From assembly GCF_032911445.1 (NCBI RefSeq), contig NZ_JAWJEJ010000001.1:1550001-1614000 (forward strand): a stretch of DNA of 64,000 nt, written 5' to 3'. The DNA comes from Sphingomonas sp. HF-S4. Lineage in GTDB: Bacteria; Pseudomonadota; Alphaproteobacteria; Sphingomonadales; Sphingomonadaceae. This document shows positions 9,870 to 18,893 of the stretch, piece by piece; positions within the stretch are counted from its first letter, which is position 1; each line of letters opens with the position of its first letter. Below the pieces are notes generated by a model that saw only the letters and a program-made list of their open reading frames with translations, had not been told where the DNA came from and searched no databases. The position numbers and the translations under genes were made by a program.

Positions 9870-11091
9870 ACCATTTGGGGCCGGCCGCGGTCATGTGGAA
9901 GCAGTCCTCCAGCCGAATACCGAAGCTGCCGGGAAGGTAGAGACCGGGCTCGTTGGAGAAGCACATGCCGGGTGCCAGACGCGTTTTCTCGCCGCGAACG
10001 AGGTTGACGGGCTCGTGGCCGTCCATGCCGATGCCGTGGCCGGTGCGATGCGACAGGCCGGGAAGCTTGTAGTCGGGGCCGTAGCCGAGCGAGGTGTAAT
10101 AGCCGCGCACCGCGTCATCGACGGCGCCTGCGGGCGTGCCGACCTTGGCGGCTTCGAATGCTACCTGCTGACCGCGGGCAACCTGGTCCCACACCTTACG
10201 CTGCTCGGCACTGGGTTTGCCGAAGACGAAGCTGCGCGACACGTCCGACTGATAGCCCTGGACGCTGCACCCGCAGTCCATCAGCACGACCTCGCCGGCG
10301 CGGACCGCCTGCGGCTTGCCGCTGCCGTGCGGATAGGCGGCAGCCTCGCCGAGCAGGATGAGGTTCCATTCGTTGCCGCCGCCGAGCTTCCGCGTGGCGG
10401 CGCTCATCAGCGCGGCGATGTCGCGCGGGGTCATGCCCTCGCGAATGCGGGGATAGGTCCAGCGATAGGCCGCGATCGTCACGTCGGTGGCCGCCTGCAT
10501 CAGCGCGATCTCGGGCGCGGTCTTGATCATCCGGCAGCCGCGCACGACCGGGTTGGCCGAGACGAGTCGCGCCGACGGCAATGCCTTCCGCAGGCCGTCG
10601 ACGATGAAATAGCGGTTGGTCTCCTCGATCCCGACCGGCCTGGCGGCGAGCCTGCGCTCCTTGAGGAAGCCGGCGACGACCTTGAGCGGATCCTCGTCCT
10701 CCTGCCAGACGCGGACCTGCGCCGGGATGCCGAGGCTCTCGCGCACCGACGGTTCCTCGAAGAACGGCGTGACGATGCACGGCTCGCCTTCGACCGGGAT
10801 CACCACGCAGGTCAACCGCTCGCTGCGGCTCCAGCGCACCCCGGTGAAGTAGATCAGCGACGAGCCCGGCTCGATCAGCACTGCGCCGATGCCTTCTGCC
10901 TTCATCAGCGCCTGGGCGCGGGCGATGCGCGCGAGGCGCTCGTCGCGGCCGATCGGCACGGCGCCCTTGGTGATATCGTCCAGCCCCGAAACGTCGATCT
11001 CCTCGGCGCGGAGCAGGCCCGGCAGCGCCAGCAACGGGACGGTGCCGGCGGCGCCGATCAGCGCGCGGCGGCTCAGCGAAAGGCGTGGCAT
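9829..11091 (-). CDS. M24-family metallopeptidase (Xaa-Pro peptidase-like), Tat-exported
   Basis: This is a 420-aa pita-bread-fold peptidase of the aminopeptidase P/creatinase group. The N-terminus MPRLSLSRRALIGAAG has the twin-arginine motif SRRALIG followed by a hydrophobic stretch, so export in folded form is expected. All five metal ligands are visible: Asp in LMDCGCSVQGYQSD and its second Asp, His in GHGIGMDGHE, Glu in SNEPGLY and Glu in IRLED. This suggests an active dinuclear enzyme removing N-terminal residues before proline. The frame is open upstream of 11091, but the Tat signal fixes the start. The 3' end overlaps the convergent gene at 9237 by 41 bp. Confidence 0.9.
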   Translation of the reverse strand: MPRLSLSRRALIGAAGTVPLLALPGLLRAEEIDVSGLDDITKGAVPIGRDERLARIARAQALMKAEGIGAVLIEPGSSLIYFTGVRWSRSERLTCVVIPVEGEPCIVTPFFEEPSVRESLGIPAQVRVWQEDEDPLKVVAGFLKERRLAARPVGIEETNRYFIVDGLRKALPSARLVSANPVVRGCRMIKTAPEIALMQAATDVTIAAYRWTYPRIREGMTPRDIAALMSAATRKLGGGNEWNLILLGEAAAYPHGSGKPQAVRAGEVVLMDCGCSVQGYQSDVSRSFVFGKPSAEQRKVWDQVARGQQVAFEAAKVGTPAGAVDDAVRGYYTSLGYGPDYKLPGLSHRTGHGIGMDGHEPVNLVRGEKTRLAPGMCFSNEPGLYLPGSFGIRLEDCFHMTAAGPKWFSVPPRSLEAPMG

Positions 11092-11194
11092 CGGGGCGAC
11101 TCCGGGCAAGAATTGCGTGGACAGCCGCGATACGGTCCTTGACCCGGCGACGACAATCCCCTTCCCTGCCGCGAAATTTTCCCAGGGGATGTTT

Positions 11195-12532
11195 GTGGGC
11201 AAGCGACTGACATGGTTCATTCTGGCCGGGCTGCTGCTGGGCGGCCTGATCGGCTGGGGGCTCAATGTCGCCTATGACGACGGCACCGCGGCGGGCACGC
11301 AGCAGCTGAAGGACATCAGCTACTGGTTCGACATCCCGACCCAGATGTTCCTGCATTTGATCAAGATGATCATCGCGCCGCTGGTGGTCTCGACGCTGGT
11401 CGTCGGCATCGCGCATATGGGCGGCACCGGCGCGATCGGGCGCGTGGGGCTGAAGGCGTTCCTGTGGTTCGTCACCGCCAGCCTGGTATCGCTGACGCTG
11501 GGGCTGATCCTGGTCAATGTGCTCCAGCCGGGCGTCGGGCTCAACCTGCCGCTGCCCGACGTGGCGGCATCGAGCGGCGTCGACCGCTCGGGGTTCGATG
11601 CGGCCAAGTTCTTCATCCACATCGTGCCGACCTCGGCGATCGACGCGATGGCGACCAACGACATCCTCCAGCTCGTGATCTTCTCGCTGTTCTTCGGCGT
11701 GGGGATGGCCGCGGTGGGCGAGAAGGCCGCGCCGCTGCTCAAGGGGCTCGAGGCGCTGGTGTCGGTAATGCTGACCGTCACCGGCTACGTCATGCTGTTC
11801 GCGCCGGTGGCCGTGTTCTGCGCAGTGGCGCGGACGCTGGCGACACGCGGGCTCGGCGTGGTCGGCGACCTCGCTTACTTCATGGGCACCTTCTATATCG
11901 GGCTGTTCGTGCTGTGGGCGGTGCTGCTCGGCGCGTGCTTCGTGTTCGTCGGGCCGCGCACCGGCACGCTGCTGCGCTACCTGCGCGATCCGATCCTGCT
12001 CGGTTTCTCGACCGCCTCGTCCGAGGCCGCCTATCCGCGCACGCTCGAGGCGCTCGACCGGTTCGGGGTGCCGCCGCGGATCGCGAGCTTCGTGCTGCCG
12101 CTCGGATACTCGTTCAACCTAGACGGCTCGATGATGTACATGACGTTCGCGTCGATCTTCATCGCCCAGGCCTATGGCATCCCGCTCGACTGGGGGACGA
12201 TGATCACGATGCTGCTGATGCTGATGATCACCAGCAAGGGCATCGCCGGCGTGCCGCGCGCGAGCCTGGTGGTGATCACCGGCACGCTCAGCCACTTCAA
12301 CATCCCAGAGGCGGGAATCCTGCTGATCCTGGCGGTCGACCATTTCCTCGACATGGGACGGACCGCGACCAACGTGATCGGCAACGCCGTCGCGGCGACG
12401 GTGGTGGCGCGGTGGGAGGGCCAGCTCGATCCGCCCGAGGCCGCGGCGCCCGGGGTCAAGCCGGTGCCGGCAGCAGGCGCGCCCGACCTCGACAGCTTCG
12501 AGGAATATGGCGAGGGCAAGCCGCGGCCATGA
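11195..12532 (+). CDS. Dicarboxylate/amino acid:cation symporter (DAACS family)
   Basis: This secondary transporter takes up C4-dicarboxylates or acidic amino acids with Na+ or H+. It is 445 aa with about eight membrane segments and two re-entrant loops. Family hallmarks are the serine-rich FSTASSEAAYP, the GYSFNLDGSMMYM loop (NMDGT region), MITSKGIAGVPRASLVV, and DHFLDMGRTATNVIGNA near the C-terminus. The first in-frame ATG (11189) directly abuts the AGGGG Shine-Dalgarno. GTG 11195 has 6-nt spacing and is preferred; the difference is two residues. It overlaps the next gene by ATGA, indicating translational coupling. Confidence 0.92.
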   Translation: MGKRLTWFILAGLLLGGLIGWGLNVAYDDGTAAGTQQLKDISYWFDIPTQMFLHLIKMIIAPLVVSTLVVGIAHMGGTGAIGRVGLKAFLWFVTASLVSLTLGLILVNVLQPGVGLNLPLPDVAASSGVDRSGFDAAKFFIHIVPTSAIDAMATNDILQLVIFSLFFGVGMAAVGEKAAPLLKGLEALVSVMLTVTGYVMLFAPVAVFCAVARTLATRGLGVVGDLAYFMGTFYIGLFVLWAVLLGACFVFVGPRTGTLLRYLRDPILLGFSTASSEAAYPRTLEALDRFGVPPRIASFVLPLGYSFNLDGSMMYMTFASIFIAQAYGIPLDWGTMITMLLMLMITSKGIAGVPRASLVVITGTLSHFNIPEAGILLILAVDHFLDMGRTATNVIGNAVAATVVARWEGQLDPPEAAAPGVKPVPAAGAPDLDSFEEYGEGKPRP

Positions 12533-12981
12533 GGCGCGCGGTGATCGCCGCAGCGCTGGCGTGTTGGCCGGCAGCGCATGTCGCGGCACAGGACGCCAAA
12601 TGGGTCAGCCTCTACACAGATCGCGACGGCGAGACCTTCTACGGTCCGGCTAGCGTGACCCGCACTGGCGGGCGGACGCGGCTCAAGCTGCGCGTGGTCG
12701 CCAAGAGCGACACGCCCTGGTCGGCGATCATGCACGCCGAGATCGACTGCAAGGCGCAGACGATGGGCATGCTGTCGATGGCACAATATGGCGCGGGGCC
12801 CGAGCCGGTGCGCACGCGGACCGTGCCCGCCGAGCAGATCGAGCGCCAGCCGCTGTTCGTCGGCGAGGACATGGCGCCGATCTACCGCGTCGCCTGCCCC
12901 AGGGGCGCGCCGCTGCCCGCATTCAAGGGGCCGACGATCACCGTCGTGCCGCCGCCCTCTCGTCCGAAACCTGGCCCTTAA
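12529..12981 (+). CDS. Small exported protein, surface-adhesin E-like
   Basis: This 150-aa protein has a signal peptide (MRRAVIAAALACWPAAHVAA). The mature part starts DAKWVSLYTDRDGETFYGPA and has conserved-looking cysteines in EIDCKAQTM and YRVACP. The arrangement resembles small surface-adhesin E-like/periplasmic proteins of proteobacteria, but the match is weak. Its ATG overlaps the stop of the symporter gene (ATGA), so it is co-translated with it and might assist or depend on that transporter. It ends 18 bp from the convergent methyltransferase gene. Confidence 0.72.
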   Translation: MRRAVIAAALACWPAAHVAAQDAKWVSLYTDRDGETFYGPASVTRTGGRTRLKLRVVAKSDTPWSAIMHAEIDCKAQTMGMLSMAQYGAGPEPVRTRTVPAEQIERQPLFVGEDMAPIYRVACPRGAPLPAFKGPTITVVPPPSRPKPGP

Positions 12982-12999
12982 GGCCGGACCGGGCGCTCC

Positions 13000-14622
13000 C
13001 TACAACAAGCTGCCCTGCGCGCTGGCCTGATGCGATTCGCGCATCTCCACGCGCGCCGCCTTCTTCACCGGACTGATGAGCGGCGGAAGCTTTGGTCTGC
13101 GCCCCATGAACAGCTCTGCCAGTGTCACGAACTGCAGCGCCGGAAAGCGCCCGAACTCGGTCTCGATCACCGGCTGCGACGCCGCTTCGTCGCGCATCCC
13201 CTTGGTCGGCAGGCCTTTCATCACGAACAGACCGAAGCGATGCTTGTCGCGCTCCATTACCCGGCCAAGATCGCGCACCATGTTGGGCGTCACATTGTCT
13301 CCCGCCTTGACGCTGATCACCCCCGTCTCGATCCGGTCCTTCGCGGCGAGATAATTGAACCAGCCATCGACGCCCTTGTCCCCGCCCTTCTTCTCGCGCG
13401 GGAAGCCGCCGACTTGCCACGACACCCATTGCTGGAACTGGTGCGGGTCCTCCACCGCCAGCCGCTCGGCACTTGCCAGGTCCTTGGGCACCCCGATCGT
13501 CTCGAACGCGATTCCCGGATACCCATCGCGCATACGGTTCTCTATCATCCCGATGGCGATGTGCGTGACATCGATCCCTATCCACGTCCGCCCCAGCTTC
13601 TGGGCGGCATCCACTGCCGTGCCGCACCCGCAGAACGGGTCGAGCACCACGGCGCCGGGATTGGAGGAAGCCGCAACGATCCGCTCGAGCAGCGCGCGCG
13701 GCTTCTGGGTGGGGTAGCCCAACCGCTCCTGGGCATTGGCCGATAAGGGAGGGATATCGGTCCACAGCGATTGCAGGCGCGCGCCCAGGCTTTCGTCCTC
13801 GTACATTTTGAGGCGGAGAGAGCCGCTCTCCTTCGTCGGATAGTGCAATCGTTTTTCCCGATCATATCGGGTCATGCGCTCGATGTTGCACGACCATCCG
13901 TTGGGATGCGGCTGATAGGTGATCCCGTTCGCGGCGGTGTAAGGATAATGCAGATTGGGGCGGACGCTCGGATTTCGCAGCGTCACGGACTGCCAGCGCC
14001 GTCCGTCGGGATCCGATTGCGCATAGACCTTGTCGGCCTTCTCTGCCGGCATCCGCGTGTAGAGCTGGTTCCAGACGAAGTCCCTGGTCTTCGAATAGAA
14101 GAAGATCGTGTCCGTGACATCGCCATAGCCACGCGAGACGTTGCCGTGCGCGAAGGTCCGCTTCCAGATAATCTCGTTCCGGTAATTTTCCGGGCCGAAC
14201 ACGGCATCCAGCACCAGCTTGAGGGAGTGGCTCGCGGTCGAGTCGCAGTGGAGATAGAGCGAGCCGGTCGGCTTGAGCACCCGATGCAGTTCGACCAGCC
14301 GCACCGTCATCATCGCCAGGTACGCCATCAGCGGCGAGTCACCCAGCGTGTCGTGCATCGTGCGCATCATTCCCTGCAATGCGCGGTTGGTGCCGCACGC
14401 GATGTCCAGCAAGGCACTCTTCGATGCCTCGCCCCATGTCCAGGTGTCGTCAAAGGCCTGGATGCTGGCATCCGCACCCTGGCCGTTCACTGGTTTGAAA
14501 ACGAGGTTGTAGCCGGTATTGGAATTGAACGGCGGGTCCAGATAGACGAGATCGACGCTCTCTTCGCGCACATGCTCGCGAAGAACATCGAGATTGTCTC
14601 CATAATATAGCCTGTTGCCCAA
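13000..14622 (-). CDS. DNA methyltransferase fused to an Mrr-like nuclease domain
   Basis: This 540-aa protein has two parts. Residues 1 to about 370 are a beta-class amino-methyltransferase: the catalytic motif IV (DPPF, residues 29-32) comes before the SAM-binding motif I (LDPFCGCGT, near 326-332). It is expected to methylate adenine N6 or cytosine N4 in DNA. Residues about 390-480 (KGGDKGVDGWFNY near 417, GVISVKAGDN near 436, then MVRDLGRVMERD) follow the pattern of Mrr/PD-(D/E)XK restriction nucleases, though the usual QxK is SVK here. The start is TTG 14622 with GGGGAC upstream; no better start exists. An HNH endonuclease gene lies 156 bp upstream on the same strand, so this is probably a restriction-modification locus. 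Confidence 0.88.
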   Translation of the reverse strand: MGNRLYYGDNLDVLREHVREESVDLVYLDPPFNSNTGYNLVFKPVNGQGADASIQAFDDTWTWGEASKSALLDIACGTNRALQGMMRTMHDTLGDSPLMAYLAMMTVRLVELHRVLKPTGSLYLHCDSTASHSLKLVLDAVFGPENYRNEIIWKRTFAHGNVSRGYGDVTDTIFFYSKTRDFVWNQLYTRMPAEKADKVYAQSDPDGRRWQSVTLRNPSVRPNLHYPYTAANGITYQPHPNGWSCNIERMTRYDREKRLHYPTKESGSLRLKMYEDESLGARLQSLWTDIPPLSANAQERLGYPTQKPRALLERIVAASSNPGAVVLDPFCGCGTAVDAAQKLGRTWIGIDVTHIAIGMIENRMRDGYPGIAFETIGVPKDLASAERLAVEDPHQFQQWVSWQVGGFPREKKGGDKGVDGWFNYLAAKDRIETGVISVKAGDNVTPNMVRDLGRVMERDKHRFGLFVMKGLPTKGMRDEAASQPVIETEFGRFPALQFVTLAELFMGRRPKLPPLISPVKKAARVEMRESHQASAQGSLL

Positions 14623-14778
14623 CCGGCGTCCCCGTCGCCAAGGGACACAACGCTAAAGGGAGGACAATCCTGTTCTAGATCTATACTTGTCCGCTTCGAA
14701 CCAAAACCCGCTCTTCGGATCCGTTACGGAGTATTTACGATTGGGACGACGCTAGGCCAACACCGGGTCGCGCGTGCT

Positions 14779-15936
14779 CTAGTCGCGAAAGCATGCCGTC
14801 CTATGCCAGTCCAAATAGCGCGGATGCGGTCGGTGCGCGGGCACTTGGGGCAACCGCGCCTTGCGATCCGGGAAGATTAGGCGCTCGACGCTTTCCAGGT
14901 CGTTGATCTTTCGCGACAACAGGATATCGCCGGCATCGCTGAGCGAAATCAGCCCGCGATCGAACATCCAGTGGATCGTGCCGGACAGCGCAATGCCGTT
15001 GTCGATGGCATCCGGGCCGCCTGCATCCACGCTCATGATGTGCGCGGCCTCGGTTTCCGCACGCCCTCCCCCATTGAGAAGCTTCATTCCGGTCAGCGCA
15101 CAGCGTGCGCCATAGACGTCGAGCACGCGTTTGCGGAACTGGCGGTTACGCACCTTTCGATTGACGAGCATCGTCGTGCGGTCGATCGGCCCGTTCCAGG
15201 GGTCGGTCTCCTCTGCCACTTTGTGCGCCGGCGGCATGTCCTCGCAGGCGTCGATTCGCGGCAACAGATCTTCCTCGGTCACCAGCCCGAACTCCAGGAT
15301 CCGGTTGAAGTCGGCGCTCGAGAGCGCGCGAACCAGTTGTGCGGCGCGATCGCCATCCAGTCGGCCATCCGCCTTCAGCAATTCACGCTCAATGATCGTG
15401 CCATCAAGTTCGAACGGCACCGCACGCCCGAATTCCAGGAACGTGCCGCGCGCGATCTGCGCGACGAAAATACCGTCGCTGCCCAGCTCGGGATCGATCC
15501 GCTCCACCCGCGCGGCCGCGTAATAGTCGCCGCCATACGGCCTTTCGGGGCGCTGGTGGATGACCCACTGATCGATCATCCGTGTAACGCTCGGCAACCA
15601 CCGCCCCTCGAAACGATAGCGGAACTCCGACAAGTCGTCGCCCGGATGCGGCACGAGCTGGAAGACCCCGTTGGTCGGAACGACCGGCTCCATCTCCGGC
15701 ATGGTGCCGAGCCAGCGATAGGTGCCGCGTACCACGAATTCGATCAGGCCTGCATCGCGAAGCTGCTGCAACTCACGCCCCAGGGTTTGGGTCGGAGTAA
15801 GACCCGACGTACGCGTTTCCGCTTCGATCGCCTCGATTTCCGCCGCGATGAAAGCCTTGCGCGTGAACTCAGGCGAACCGGTTCTGGCGACGTAGCGCCG
15901 GATCGCCGCCGTTACGGCGCTGGCCCATATAGGCAT
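14779..15936 (-). CDS. HNH restriction endonuclease-like protein with winged helix
   Basis: This is a 385-aa protein. The N-terminus (FTRKAFIAAEIEAIE, then LGRELQQLRDAGLIEFVVRG, ending YRWL) is the winged-helix domain found in many type II restriction enzymes. A middle section (DGIFVAQIARGTFLEFG) is unassigned. The C-terminal third is an HNH_2-type nuclease: YGARCALTG, then EAAHIMSVDAGGPDAIDNG and ALSGTIHWMFDRGLI supply the His, Asn and His. ATG 15936 has GGAG 7 nt upstream. It precedes the methyltransferase gene on the same strand, consistent with a restriction partner. The recognition sequence cannot be read from the protein. Confidence 0.86.
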   Translation of the reverse strand: MPIWASAVTAAIRRYVARTGSPEFTRKAFIAAEIEAIEAETRTSGLTPTQTLGRELQQLRDAGLIEFVVRGTYRWLGTMPEMEPVVPTNGVFQLVPHPGDDLSEFRYRFEGRWLPSVTRMIDQWVIHQRPERPYGGDYYAAARVERIDPELGSDGIFVAQIARGTFLEFGRAVPFELDGTIIERELLKADGRLDGDRAAQLVRALSSADFNRILEFGLVTEEDLLPRIDACEDMPPAHKVAEETDPWNGPIDRTTMLVNRKVRNRQFRKRVLDVYGARCALTGMKLLNGGGRAETEAAHIMSVDAGGPDAIDNGIALSGTIHWMFDRGLISLSDAGDILLSRKINDLESVERLIFPDRKARLPQVPAHRPHPRYLDWHRTACFRD

Positions 15937-16074
15937 GCCTCACTCCCCATCGTCCCCGGACTGATACCGCGAGACCCGGCCGGCTCAAAGCGTCCCCATC
16001 TGCCGATCGTATCGCGGCGGATACGCTCCCGTAGCGCGGCAGGATTTGAGATACCGCCCGCCCGTCTCGCGGGC

Positions 16075-18315
16075 CTAGTCGTCCGCCAACGACGGATGGA
16101 ACGCACGCATCACCGGCAGGACCGAGGCGTAATCGTCAGTCCAGGCGCGGAAGCCGGGCTTGGGCGCGAGCGGGCGCCATTGCGGATCGCCTCGGGTCAG
16201 CCTGTCCAGCGTCGCCTGGTCGCGCGACAGCGCGATCCAGTCCGAGGTGCTCGCCTGGTCGAGTTGCTCGAGCGCCGAGGGTTGGTAGACCATCCGCGCC
16301 GCGTGCCACCCGCCCTCCGCCGCCGCCCCCGCGACGACCGGCGCCAGCGCGAGGAAGCGGTTCGAGATATGGACAAGCAGCAACCCATTGGGCGCAAGCA
16401 CGCGGCCATAGGTGGCAAACGCCTCGCTCGTCATCAGATGCATCGGCACCGCGTCCGACGAGAAGGCGTCGAGCGCGAGCAGGTCGAGCGTCGCGGGCGT
16501 CGCCTCGGCGAGCCGGATGCGGGCATCGCCCAGCGCGATCTCGGCTTGGGGCACGCATTGGCGGATGAAGGTGAATTTGCCCGAATCGCGCGCGATCGTG
16601 ACGACTTCAGGGTCGATCTCGTAGAAGCGCCATTGCTGGCCGGGCACCGCATAGCAGCCGAGCGTGCCCGTCCCCAGCCCGACCACGCCGATCCGCGCCG
16701 CCGGCCCGTAGAGCCCCGGCGCGGCGAGCATCGCGCGGCCGACACCCGATCCGGGGACGTAATAGGTCGTCGGCATTGTCGCGCGGGGCGCCTTGAGCTG
16801 GATGCCGTGGAGCGTCGTCCCGTGCGCGAGCCGCACTTCGTCGGGCAGGTCGCTCACCGTGTAGACCCCGAAATAGCTGCGGGTACGGTCACCGCTCAGC
16901 GACGTCTCGATCGCGCGATAGCCGCCGAACAGGAAGAGCCCGCCCGCGAGCGCGATCACATACGCCGCGCGCCGCCCGGTCGCGATCAGCCCCACCACCG
17001 CCACTGCCAGGAAAGCGAACTGCTCGTGCATCTCACCGAGTACGCCGCCCGGATTGAGAATACCGAGCCAGACGAACACCACGACCAGCAGCGCCGCGGC
17101 AAGCACCTTGATCCGCAGTATCTGCCCCTCGCCGCTCCACAGCCTCGCCAGCGCGGGCAGCAGGAACGCCTGGGGCATCAGCACCCCCGCGGCGAGGATC
17201 AGCAGCGGATATTCATAGGTCCAGTCGAACAGCACCGGCGCGACCAGCCCGGAGAAAACCCCGCCCAACGCGCCGCCGACCGACATCGCCAAATAGAAGC
17301 CGGTCAGTCGGTCTGGCGCCGGGCGCAGCTGATACATCCGCGAATGCAGCGAAACCGCGACGACGAACAGCAGGATCAGCCCGATCAGCGCGTTGAGATA
17401 GGCAAGCTTCTGGTGCCCCGCGATCAGCGTCGCGCCGAACAGCAGCACGATCACCGGAGTGAACTTGGCGAGCAGGTCGGGGATCGTATCGCCCTTGCGG
17501 AAGGCGAGCGAGAAGCTCAGCAGATAGAGCCCGAGCGGCAGCACCCACAGCATCGGCATCGCGACGATGTCGGTGGTGAGGAAGGTGGTGGTCGCGAGCA
17601 TCAACCCCGAAGGGACGAAGGCGAGTGCGATCCAGTGGAGCACGCGCCAGCGGCCCGCCGGCGGGCTGTGGTGCGCGACATGCGGCTCCGCGCCGGACTT
17701 GCGCGGCAACAGCAGCGCGCAGCCGGCGACGAGCACGAACACCAGGCCGTAGCCGATGCTCCACAACAGGCTCTGCCCCTTGATCGCGAGGCCCGGCTCG
17801 ACGAGCAGCGGATAGGCGATCAGCCCACCGAAACTGCCGATGTTCGACGCCGCGTAGAGCGCATAGGGATCGCGCCCGCCGCTCGCGACGCTGTACCAGC
17901 GCTGGAGCAGCGGTGCCTGCGCCGAGATCGCGAAGAACAGCGGACCGATCGACGCGCCGAACAGCCACGGCACCCACAAAGCCGGCTCGGCATCGGCAGG
18001 CAGGTTCATCGCGGTCAGTCCGATCGGCAGCCACAACGCCGCCACCGCGAGCACGGCGAGGTGGATCCCCGCCTGCATCCGCACCGGCACCCGCCCGAGC
18101 CAATGCGCGTAGGCATAGCCGCCGAGCAGCAGCGCCTGGTAGACCAGCATCGCGCTGTTCCACACCGCCGGCGCGCCGCCGAGCTTGGGCAGCGCCATTC
18201 GCGCAACCATCGGCTGGACGAGGAACAGCAGGAACGATCCGCCGAGGATCGCGACGACGAACAACCAGTGGAACCGCGTTCGCTCCACGCTCGCGCGTTC
18301 GACACCGTCGTTCAT
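16075..18315 (-). CDS. Membrane transporter-like / spermidine synthase-like fusion
   Basis: This is a 746-aa inner-membrane protein. The first 450-500 residues hold about 12 hydrophobic segments beginning HWLFVVAILGGSFLLFLVQP, typical of the fused MFS-like half. The C-terminal part is a SpeE-like methyltransferase fold: IGVVGLGTGTLGCYA (SAM-type glycine loop), FYEIDPEV, then LGDARIRL and LLALDAFSSDAVPMHL. Bacterial proteins of this fused type are widespread, but their substrate is not established. I therefore do not assign polyamine synthesis. The start is ATG 18315 because GGAAGGA lies 6 nt upstream; a GTG 15 nt earlier is the alternative. Confidence 0.85.
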   Translation of the reverse strand: MNDGVERASVERTRFHWLFVVAILGGSFLLFLVQPMVARMALPKLGGAPAVWNSAMLVYQALLLGGYAYAHWLGRVPVRMQAGIHLAVLAVAALWLPIGLTAMNLPADAEPALWVPWLFGASIGPLFFAISAQAPLLQRWYSVASGGRDPYALYAASNIGSFGGLIAYPLLVEPGLAIKGQSLLWSIGYGLVFVLVAGCALLLPRKSGAEPHVAHHSPPAGRWRVLHWIALAFVPSGLMLATTTFLTTDIVAMPMLWVLPLGLYLLSFSLAFRKGDTIPDLLAKFTPVIVLLFGATLIAGHQKLAYLNALIGLILLFVVAVSLHSRMYQLRPAPDRLTGFYLAMSVGGALGGVFSGLVAPVLFDWTYEYPLLILAAGVLMPQAFLLPALARLWSGEGQILRIKVLAAALLVVVFVWLGILNPGGVLGEMHEQFAFLAVAVVGLIATGRRAAYVIALAGGLFLFGGYRAIETSLSGDRTRSYFGVYTVSDLPDEVRLAHGTTLHGIQLKAPRATMPTTYYVPGSGVGRAMLAAPGLYGPAARIGVVGLGTGTLGCYAVPGQQWRFYEIDPEVVTIARDSGKFTFIRQCVPQAEIALGDARIRLAEATPATLDLLALDAFSSDAVPMHLMTSEAFATYGRVLAPNGLLLVHISNRFLALAPVVAGAAAEGGWHAARMVYQPSALEQLDQASTSDWIALSRDQATLDRLTRGDPQWRPLAPKPGFRAWTDDYASVLPVMRAFHPSLADD

Positions 18316-18353
18316 TCCAATTCCTTCCACGACGATCCTGATACCCGTACGGT

Positions 18354-18893
18354 TTAGACGGGCTTAACCGCGCCGCGCGCGATGCGATAGGTGACGTGGC
18401 GACGCAGCCGTTCGACCGCCTTGGGATGATCGAAATCGTCCTGCGGCGCGCGGACCATGCCCAGCCGCTCCATCAGTCCCCAACTGCGGTCGTTGTCGAC
18501 GCTGGTGATCGCGGCGATGCGCGGCACGTCGAGGTTCGCCCAGCCCCAGTCGAGGCTTGCCTGCGCCGCCTCGCGGGCATAGCCCCGCCCCCAATGGTCG
18601 TATGCGAGCCGCCAGCCGATCTCGATCTCGCCTTCGATCGGCGTCTCCTCGGCACCCGGCTTGAGCCCGCAAAACCCCAGGAACGCGCCGTCGCTGCGCC
18701 GCTCGACTGCCCAGAAGGTGTAGCCCATGTCGTCGAGAATGCGCTGCACCCGATCGATCAGCGCATCGCTCTCGTCGCGCCACAGCAGCGGCCCGAGCGT
18801 CGCCATCACGCGCTCGTCCTGGCTCATCGCATGAAACGGTTCGCGATCGGAGTCGCGCCAGCCGCGCAGGATCAGGCGTGGCGTCTCGATCAT
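18354..18893 (-). CDS. GNAT acetyltransferase (RimJ/RimL type), second of a pair
   Basis: This 179-aa protein starts MIETPRLILRGWRDSD and has the RimJ/RimL-type signature: EGEIEIGWRLAYDHWGRGYA with the acetyl-CoA loop, then REAAQASLDWGW and DNDRSWGLMERLGM. It probably acetylates a small molecule or an N-terminal amine; the substrate is not predictable. Its ATG overlaps the stop codon of the preceding GNAT gene (ATGA), and that gene in turn overlaps hemB, so the three form one translationally coupled unit. The two GNAT proteins are clearly related to each other. Confidence 0.88.
   Translation of the reverse strand: MIETPRLILRGWRDSDREPFHAMSQDERVMATLGPLLWRDESDALIDRVQRILDDMGYTFWAVERRSDGAFLGFCGLKPGAEETPIEGEIEIGWRLAYDHWGRGYAREAAQASLDWGWANLDVPRIAAITSVDNDRSWGLMERLGMVRAPQDDFDHPKAVERLRRHVTYRIARGAVKPV

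Noticed and set aside
13000..14622. CcrM cell-cycle methyltransferase
   Set aside because: Although beta-class, this protein has an Mrr-like C-terminal nuclease domain and a restriction partner, and lacks the short CcrM C-terminal domain; housekeeping CcrM is expected elsewhere.
14971..18357. 1128-codon forward frame across the HNH gene and the transporter fusion
   Set aside because: Arg/His/Gln-rich translation typical of antisense to high-GC coding DNA; it crosses two unrelated reverse-strand genes with clear domains.
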